Of a stretch of DNA of 64,000 nt, positions 57,781 through 64,000 are shown piece by piece. Position 1 is the first letter of the stretch; every line of letters starts with the position of its first letter. The notes beneath the pieces were generated by a model. That model was not told the DNA's origin and did no database searches. It worked only from the letters and a program-made list of their open reading frames with translations. The position numbers and the translations under genes are program-made. The stretch comes from Brachycybe producta (Eukaryota; Arthropoda; Diplopoda; Playtdesmida; Andrognathidae), in the NCBI GenBank assembly GCA_036925085.1, contig JAUPFP010000020.1, forward strand, positions 3,863,495 to 3,927,494. Direction: 5' to 3'.

Positions 57781-58212
57781 TTTACAGGCACTGTTCACAT
57801 CTGCTTTCAAAACTTTACAATTAGGTCTATGCCTTCAATTATGGAAATACTTATAAGTTCAAACCTTCATTTAAAACAAGACAAATAGACCTAAGCCTTC
57901 ATTTAGCAGAACATATAGGCCTAAGCCTTCAAAACAGTTCCCAAAATTAACTGTCACTAATGTCACATCTCTGTCATACAACTCTCTCTCTCTCTCTCTC
58001 TCAATAATCTCCAACATTTATCCTTTTATAGGGCCTATTTCATATCCAAAAAATAACTGCTATTATGTAAAACCAATCAACTTGCTCATTTTGAATGTGA
58101 CCGTTACGACCATTAACTGAATTTATATGAATATTTGAATTCAAACAATTCCAGTAACTTCCATAATGGCCCACAACAATGAACAACTAAAGAAAACAAA
58201 GAAAGAAGGAGT

Positions 58213-58392
58213 TGGTGACCTGAGGTCACCGTGCAAAACAACTGTAACCGAGTGGTCACTTGGAAACCGATTAGGTAAAGCTGGTGACCTCAGGTCACCA
58301 ACTACCGAAAATGAATTTAAACTGCTGTTTATAAAGCTGCCATTACCTAATCGGTTTCCAAGTGACCACTCGGTTACAGTTGTTTTGCACGG
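58213..58392. repeat. 50-bp perfect inverted repeat with two internal palindromes
   Basis: The arms 58229-58278 and 58343-58392 are perfect reverse complements (left arm begins CCGTGCAAAACAACTGTAAC). The palindrome GGTGACCTGAGGTCACC lies just left of the first arm and TGGTGACCTCAGGTCACCA just right of it; each is an everted AGGTCA pair. ORFs on both strands are mirror images of each other and not supported. Confidence 0.95.
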
Positions 58393-58623
58393 CGTTTTAA
58401 CAAAGCAAAGCACTATTCAAATAATTTAAAGCATAAGCGTCGCATTTTCAAAAACTTAAGTTTGAATACACGGACCAGTTTTTGACCACTTTTTTTTTGT
58501 CAAAAGTTGATGTACTGTGGTTGTATAGTTTATTTTCTATGAGAAGAATGAAGGTGTTCTGTTTTGGCGACAACCTGACTTCTTTTTGCAGTCAAAAGGT
58601 TGTGTGTTTGTGCCAAGGGCCTT

Positions 58624-58985
58624 AAGTGGGCTCCATAGAAAAATACTTGTGTAAATGCAAGGTAGATGGCACTTGCAAGTTGCATGCAATCTTCATAGGT
58701 TGGCCAAACTCCACTTGTGCCAATTAGTTGAAACCGAATGCAGCCTTTTAGCTCTAAAAGCGTCTAAAACAACCTTAATTATCACCACGAGACAAACTTA
58801 TCCCAGAACATAATATAAGTGAAGAGAGCACGTGTATAAATAGCGACAATACAATTAAAAGTTTGCCATGTAAAAAAAGGAAATCAGAGTTGAAGAGTGT
58901 CAGTACATTTCTATGGGAGGAGCGTTAGTGGCGCCATCTAACGCTACACGGACAAAATAAATTATCTACGTGGATTCTTAAGGGA
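58624..58985. repeat. Dispersed repeat, family L, copy 2
   Basis: GGGCTCCATAGAAAAATACT to GCGCCATCTAACGCTAC, with a TTAA on each outer side (CCTTAAGTGGG and TTCTTAAGGG). Confidence 0.75.
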
Positions 58986-59283
58986 TGCTCAGTAGCCCTT
59001 GATGTAACCACTCTCCAAAAATACCCCCCCCCCCATGCATGTTTTGATAATAGATTTAAAGTGTGGCTTGTTAGAGGCTATATCGTGCTAACCACATCAT
59101 TCTACGTGAAGTCATTCAGTTGGGTGCTCAACCAGTTGATAGCTCAAACTGAGCACACAGTGTAAAAAAAACAAAAAGGTAATTTTATTCACCAGATGCT
59201 AGTAAATTAGAATTGAAAAAAAATGGTCAAATTGAGTGCTGAGCAACCTGTGCTGAGCGCTTGAGCACTGGAGCACCAGAGCA
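58986..59283. other. Short gene-free stretch
   Basis: C-run at 59022-59033 and GAGCACTGGAGCACCAGAGC short repeats near 59250-59285. Confidence 0.5.
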
Positions 59284-59292
59284 CCCATGGGG

Positions 59293-59434
59293 ACAGGCAA
59301 TTAGAAAACGGGATGAACAGAAGTTGGCTCCGCCCTTTTCAACGTCAAACCACACAACAAACCAATAAGAAGTTACCGTTCGCTATAAAAAGGGCGGAGC
59401 CAACTTCTGTTGATCCCGTATTCTAATTGCCTGT
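59293..59434. mobile_element. Foldback MITE, family B, copy 10 (internally deleted)
   Basis: ACAGGCAATTAGAAAACGGG ... CCCGTATTCTAATTGCCTGT, flanked by the perfect 9-mer CCCATGGGG. It lacks the same left inner arm as the copy at 54993. Confidence 0.95.
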
Positions 59435-59953
59435 CCCATGGGGTGATGACATTTGAGCCACCCTGTATATGTGCGTGTATGTTTTTTTTTTGTAAATCGT
59501 CTGTATTTGCCTCTTGTTGTTCATGAAGGCGTTTAGGGAAGTCAAAATAATAGAAATTTCCGAAAAAAACAAACAAACAAACAAAATACTTCACAGCAAA
59601 GTGAAAGTTATGATGTGGAAAAAAAAAAAAATAAACGAAATCCAAATTGTTCTATTTTTTTTTTCGGTATGTGTTTTATTTCAAGTCCACGGCCAAAAAT
59701 AATTTAACTTTCCGGTGAAAAATTTTTGAACTTTAAAATTTTTTTTTCTTGTAAAATAATATAAAAAAAAAAGCATTAATTTGAACACGCTACAATAATT
59801 TCATTTGCTATTGTTTAACTTGGAGATGATTCTTTTGTACTCATTTAATTGAACATGAAGAGTGACTAACTGTTGGCACGTGAAAGCAATAAGAATGACG
59901 TCATTTACAAAAAAATCTATGAATGAATGGGTGCAATTTGAGAAATAGTTTGA

Positions 59954-60200
59954 ACAGACAAGTGTGCTCAGCAGTAAAGTTTTGTTGGCCCCGGTCCTTT
60001 TGAGCATCAACAATTTCTAATTGGTTTGTTACTTGGTCTGATGTCACATGCCCCGCCCTTTTCAATTTCTAATTGGTTTGTTACTTGGTCTGATGTCACA
60101 TGCCCCGCCCTTTTCAATTTCTAATTGGTTGATATTTGGTCTGATGCTCATAAAGAGGGCGGGGCAAACTAAATTTTTACTGCTGGGCACACTTGCCTGT
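59954..60200. mobile_element. Foldback MITE, family C, copy 3 (internal triplication)
   Basis: ACAGACAAGTGTGCTCAGC ... GCTGGGCACACTTGCCTGT, flanked by the perfect 9-mer ATAGTTTGA. Internally the block TTTCTAATTGGTTTGTTACT through CCCGCCCTTTTCAA is present twice in tandem, followed by a third partial copy. Confidence 0.95.
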
Positions 60201-60269
60201 ATAGTTTGATGATTTTATTGGTTTGCATTGTTTGAATGCTAAACTAAACAATTTGTGACATTTTAAGTT

Positions 60270-61070
60270 TGTTGTGTCTAATTATTTTAGCTTTTAAATG
60301 ACTTTCTGGCTTAAATTTTCTTAGTTTTGTTAATTTTTTGTAGCACATTTCTAGTTTTGTTTAATTTGGATCAGTAATTCACTTTAGCTATTGTGTAGTT
60401 TTTTTTTAGCACATACGGTACCCAATTTGGTAATTGTCCATTGCACAGTTTAGCACTTGCTCTTTTAAGTTATAACGCCTTGTTTAGTTTAGCACTTGGC
60501 CAGTTTAGTCTCTTCTACAAGTTAGCACTTACTGTGTAATATTGTCTAGTCTAGCATCTTGTATATTTTTGCACTTATGCAATTTAGCTCTTGTCCGATT
60601 TAGCTTTTGTATGATTTATCACTTGTAAAATATCAATCACATGTATGATTAATCACTTGTGCAATTTAGCGTTTGTAAAGTTTAGCACTTGTCCAGTTTA
60701 GCTCTTAACCAGTTTTGTTTTGTTCAGTTAATTTAACTATACATACAATTTCGCACTTTTGCAATTTAGCACATGTGCCATTTAGTTCTTGTACAATTTA
60801 TCACATGTATAATTTAGCTTTTGTAAAGTTTAGCTCTCTGTAAAGTTTACTTAACTACATGTATATGTACAATTTAGCAATTTTCCAATTATCACTTGTA
60901 CAATTTACCTTTTGTACTTGTCTAGTTTAGCTCTTGATTAGTTTGGTTCTTGTAAAGTTTACTATATTTAGTAGTATTTCTTGTCTGCTTTGATTTAGCA
61001 GTTGTCCCATTTCCTTAGTGTTGTTTTTCATTGTTTAGTTTTGCATTTTTGTCTAGTTTAGCCCTTATTT
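60270..61070. repeat. Degenerate 16-mer satellite
   Basis: Words of the form TTTAGC(T/A)CTTGTCCAGT recur throughout with spacing near 16 or its multiples (TTTAGCACTTGTCCAGTTTA at 60680 is close to consensus). The consensus is the reverse complement of ACTGGACAAGAGCTAAA from 8640-9790. Confidence 0.75.
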
Positions 61071-61440
61071 AAATTGCCAACATAAATAAATACTTAATTC
61101 AGCTTGAATAACTTTAATTAAAATAAATCATCATCTGCAGTTTTTGTCTTAATTGATGTTCAGTTTAAATCATTTCCTGTCTTAATTTTAAAAAAGTACA
61201 TTCAAAATTCAGATAAAATTTAAATAATAAAAAAATTACTCATTAATAAAAATGTCTCTTATATTTTCAAAAAAAAAAAAAAAATTCCTATTTCAATAAG
61301 TGACCGCCAATGGAAGGATAGAGAGGACTACGTGTTAACATTTTAGACTTGTTTTAAAACAATAGTGGCGCCAAACCAATTGTTCTTCATATTATTATTA
61401 TAACTTGAAAAAAATTTCTACCTGCTTCTTTATTTTAGAA

Positions 61441-61495
<55 letters not shown>

Positions 61496-61608
61496 CAGAG
61501 AGAAAGAGGGAGAGGGACAGAGAGAGAGAGAGAGAGAGAGAGGGACAGAGAGAGAGAGAGGGACAGAGAGAGAGGGACAGAGAGAGAGAGAGAGAGAGAG
61601 GAACAGAG
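61441..61608. repeat. (AG)n and GGGACAGAG repeat tract
   Basis: About 170 bp of AG dinucleotides punctuated by GGGACAG. ORFs reading RERERE or SLSLSL are artefacts. Confidence 0.95.
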
Positions 61609-62059
61609 TGTGGAGATTTTTTCTTCCAGAAGCGTTTTCTTTCTTTTATAAAAATCGCGACTTTTGTGGTTATTCTCCTTGTTCTTTGATGGTAAAGAAA
61701 AAACAAGAACGAGTTGAAGTGATGTTTTCTGCAGAGATACTTTTTTTTATTTTTCCACTTATTTTCAGATACAGTATTTCGTTTTTCAGAATAAATTTGT
61801 TACTGACTTCAAAATACAAAAAAATGTCTCCTCTTATAGCCAGCTCAAACAATGGGCTGGCAGTCATAGGTAATTAGTTAAAAAACTTTGCTGGGACAGT
61901 GACCCTAGCAAAAGATTAATGACAGGAAATTAAATATTTTAACAAATAAAAGATGGCCCTATGAAGAATATTTGTAAATGAATACATTTGTCAAAGTCGG
62001 CATTAAAACAATTTGTTAATTAAAGAAAAGTTTACCTAAACCAAAAGTTAGAAACACTC

Positions 62060-62165
62060 GTGCAATAAAATAAAGGCCTGTAAAAGAAAGGCCGCTAAAA
62101 ATAAAGGCGGGTAAAAGGCCGGTAAAATAAAGGCCTGTAAAGTAAGAAAGGATTAAAAATAAAAG
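62060..62165. repeat. AAAGGCCTGTAAA-type imperfect repeat
   Basis: AATAAAGGCCTGTAAA and variants (GGCCGCTAAAAATAAAGGCG, GGCCGGTAAAATAAAGGCC) occur about six times. It lies just downstream of the retrotransposon ORF and may be part of its 3' region or LTR. Confidence 0.7.
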
Positions 62166-62252
62166 GTCTATTTAAAGTTTTTATTGTAGCTGGTGGTCCT
62201 ACATCTGAACGTCTTTTGTTCCAGAAGGGACCGCCAGAAAAGAGATTAGTCA

Positions 62253-64000
62253 TCAGGTCAGTGACCAAAATTTTTGGACACCACATTCGCCGTTGACGAT
62301 GGAGGATCTATCCGATCTGTCGTCGAGGTGTCCATGTTGTTTCCTTTGATGTCTGTTGAGTTCCTTAGTGGTGTGAAAACACCACTGACATTCAGCACAG
62401 CAGTATCCAGATAAATGATTCATCTTTTCATGCTGTTTACACTGGTCGTTCTTTTTGAACCGCCTCCCGCACTCATTGCATTTGTATGGTTCTGCACCAG
62501 TGTGAACTAGCATGTGTCGATAAAGACCAGAAGGATACTTGAATTGTTTAGCACAAATGTTGCAGGTATATCCCATATCAGATGGTAGCTGGTTGGCCTC
62601 GGGATGATCATGTTCACACTCAACATCCGGTAGTGTTTTAGTAACTGGATTTGATTCATTGTTGAGTTCAAGGATGGTATCTTCAGGTTGCAAAGACCAT
62701 ACTAAGTCTTTTCTTAGGCAATCCCCTGAAGAATTACCACAAGGTGTGGTGCCAGCAGACTTGTCACTTGCTGAGGTTCCTACTTCTCTTGGAAAAACCT
62801 CGTTGTCAATTGACATTTTTAGCGAAGGGATGTATGCCAAAAAGTTCCGATAGCTTTCGGTTTTGTTAGTTGTTCCTTCATGACTGACATTGTTGTCCTT
62901 TTGTCTCTCATGATATCGTTTGAGGTTAGACACTGATATTACTTGAGTCTTACCCCCGATCTCTACTTCATAATTATTTCCATGGTTTAGTATGGTTTGA
63001 ATTGTGTATGGACCAAAATACTTTGGTTCCAGTTTTCTTGCCAATCCTGCCTTGTGGACATCTCTGTATGCTAAAACCTTGTCACCCACTTCGAACCTTT
63101 TTGTCTGATGGCGATTGTCATACTCTGCTTTTTGTTTGATTTGGGCTTTTTGAATATTCCTGGTTGCGTGAGCTGTTAGGTCTTTGATCTTTTGTTTTAA
63201 CTTCCGAACATAACTTGACATAGGTTCGGGTGTTTCTTTGGTTTGTGTAACAAACAAATCAGGTGCTCTGCCTCTTGATAGTTCAAATGGGGAGTAGCCA
63301 GTGGTTGCCTGAGGGCTGTTGTTGTAAGCAGCAGTTACCATGGGTAGTAAGATATCCCAGTCTTTTTGGTTACCATCCACATACTTTTTTAATGACCTTA
63401 TAAGAGTCCCATTTAGTCTTTCTGTAAGACCATTGCACTGGGGGTGGTAAGGGCTGGTGTGCTTCTGGCGAACATCCAACAATTCTAGAAACTCTTTTAG
63501 CAGTTGGGATCGAAATTGTGGTCTTTGATCCGAAAGGAATTCAGATGGTAGACCTTGTTGGCACACAACATCCTCTAGTAAAAACTTCGCCGTAGTCCTG
63601 GCAGTTGTCTCTTTTAGTGCTTTAGTGATAGCCCACTTGGTGAAGTAATCGGTACAAACCACTATCATATTGTGGCCCCGAGGTGTCTCAGGTAGAGGGC
63701 CAACAAAATCAATTCCAATGCGTTCCATAGGACGGTTTGTTTGTAGTGGTTGCAAGTTTCCCAGCGGTTTTCCTGATGGGGGTTTGTGGATTTGACATTG
63801 ATGGCATGAGGCAATGTATCTAATAAGATCATTTTTAAGTGACTTCCACCAAAATTGTCGGAGAATACTTTTATAGGTTTTCGCAATTCCAAAGTGGCCT
63901 CCACGGTATGCATGATCATGGTAGAAATGCATGACCATTTCTTGTAGGGCTTTTGGTAGTACAACTAACCTTTCGCCATCCTTTAGTTTGTATAGAATAT
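62253..64000 (-). CDS. Ty3/gypsy-type integrase fused to three C2H2 zinc fingers (partial)
   Basis: This is the 3' part of a pol ORF; it enters the window open at 64000 and ends at 62253. Counting from the Met at 63938, residues 7-48 form the HHCC zinc-binding domain (H7, H15, C45, C48). The catalytic core has D77 (IGIDFVGPLP), D137 (EFLSDQRPQF) and E173 (GLTERLNGTL), an exact DD35E spacing; Arg stands where the usual Gly of SDxGxxF would be. A GPY/F-type module (about 300-330, KYFGPYTIQ) follows. After a linker of about 110 residues come three C2H2 fingers at about 459-479, 487-508 and 514-535, all C-x2-C-x12-H with x3 or x4 before the last His. Integrases insert the retroelement cDNA; the extra fingers could guide target choice. 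Upstream frame (KLKDGERLVVLPKALQ) is typical of gypsy pol before the HHCC domain. RT, RNase H and LTRs lie outside or were not found. The ORF is intact, so the copy may be young. Confidence 0.9.
   Translation of the reverse strand, partial: ILYKLKDGERLVVLPKALQEMVMHFYHDHAYRGGHFGIAKTYKSILRQFWWKSLKNDLIRYIASCHQCQIHKPPSGKPLGNLQPLQTNRPMERIGIDFVGPLPETPRGHNMIVVCTDYFTKWAITKALKETTARTTAKFLLEDVVCQQGLPSEFLSDQRPQFRSQLLKEFLELLDVRQKHTSPYHPQCNGLTERLNGTLIRSLKKYVDGNQKDWDILLPMVTAAYNNSPQATTGYSPFELSRGRAPDLFVTQTKETPEPMSSYVRKLKQKIKDLTAHATRNIQKAQIKQKAEYDNRHQTKRFEVGDKVLAYRDVHKAGLARKLEPKYFGPYTIQTILNHGNNYEVEIGGKTQVISVSNLKRYHERQKDNNVSHEGTTNKTESYRNFLAYIPSLKMSIDNEVFPREVGTSASDKSAGTTPCGNSSGDCLRKDLVWSLQPEDTILELNNESNPVTKTLPDVECEHDHPEANQLPSDMGYTCNICAKQFKYPSGLYRHMLVHTGAEPYKCNECGRRFKKNDQCKQHEKMNHLSGYCCAECQWCFHTTKELNRHQRKQHGHLDDRSDRSSIVNGECGVQKFWSLT
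62254..62276. promoter_or_regulatory. Palindrome at the retrotransposon stop codon
   Basis: GTGACCAAAATTTTTGGACAC is a near-perfect dyad overlapping the end of the ORF. It might mark the 3' LTR edge (TGTGGTGTCC on the minus strand), but the LTR cannot be confirmed here. Confidence 0.3.

Noticed and set aside
58141..58429. Two ORFs of 87-90 codons on opposite strands
   Set aside because: Nearly identical to each other because they read a perfect inverted repeat.
61398..61706. ORFs of RERERE and SLSLSL
   Set aside because: AG/CT dinucleotide tract.

Overview
This is a window of AT-rich nuclear DNA from an invertebrate-type metazoan. The evidence is: genes split by GT-AG introns of about 0.5-1.2 kb whose reading frames join exactly across the splice sites; a MADF/BESS regulator gene; a Ty3/gypsy-class retrotransposon; a Helitron end; and dozens of short inverted-repeat (MITE-like) transposons. 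There are no operons, bacterial promoters or CRISPR arrays. I cannot name the species from the sequence.

Two host genes can be reconstructed, both on the minus strand. (1) 4371-1744 is a two-exon gene for a roughly 700-residue protein with a PTB/PID-like domain, tentatively FAM43-like. (2) 26021-23102 is a three-exon gene for a 326-residue MADF-BESS DNA-binding protein; its exons join with phases 1 and 2 and rebuild one continuous MADF domain. At the right edge (64000-62253, minus) lies the 3' part of a Ty3/gypsy pol ORF: an integrase with HHCC, DD35E and GPY/F motifs that runs in frame into three C2H2 zinc fingers. This is the most unusual protein in the window. Short coding remnants include a LINE C-terminal piece (55.7 kb), a MADF scrap inside a PIF/Harbinger-type MITE (28.7 kb) and a decayed gag-like stretch (31.2-32.6 kb).

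Most of the rest is a layered mobile-element landscape. Four groups can be defined by their ends and target-site duplications (TSDs). Group I has ACAGGC termini and 9-bp TSDs; it comprises three related foldback families (called A, B and C here) with at least 16 copies. Group II is a set of foldbacks flanked by TTAA or a close variant. Group III is hAT-like MITEs with 8-bp TSDs. Group IV is TA-flanked mariner/pogo-like elements. There are also three Helitron-type 3' ends (hairpin plus CTAG). Several elements are nested: B in A, A in family W, two F copies in E, F and a hAT MITE in G, and C in a Helitron-like element.

Tandem DNA includes a 20-bp minisatellite grown inside a MITE (6.8-7.5 kb), a 16-bp satellite with higher-order structure (8.6-9.8 kb) whose degenerate reverse-complement relative sits 51 kb away (60.3-61.1 kb), a degenerate array of about 80 bp beside the PTB gene (5.0-5.8 kb), and long AG/CT runs. 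Nothing here is a multi-gene pathway. The interest lies in the retroelement fusion, the transposon families and how they are stacked.
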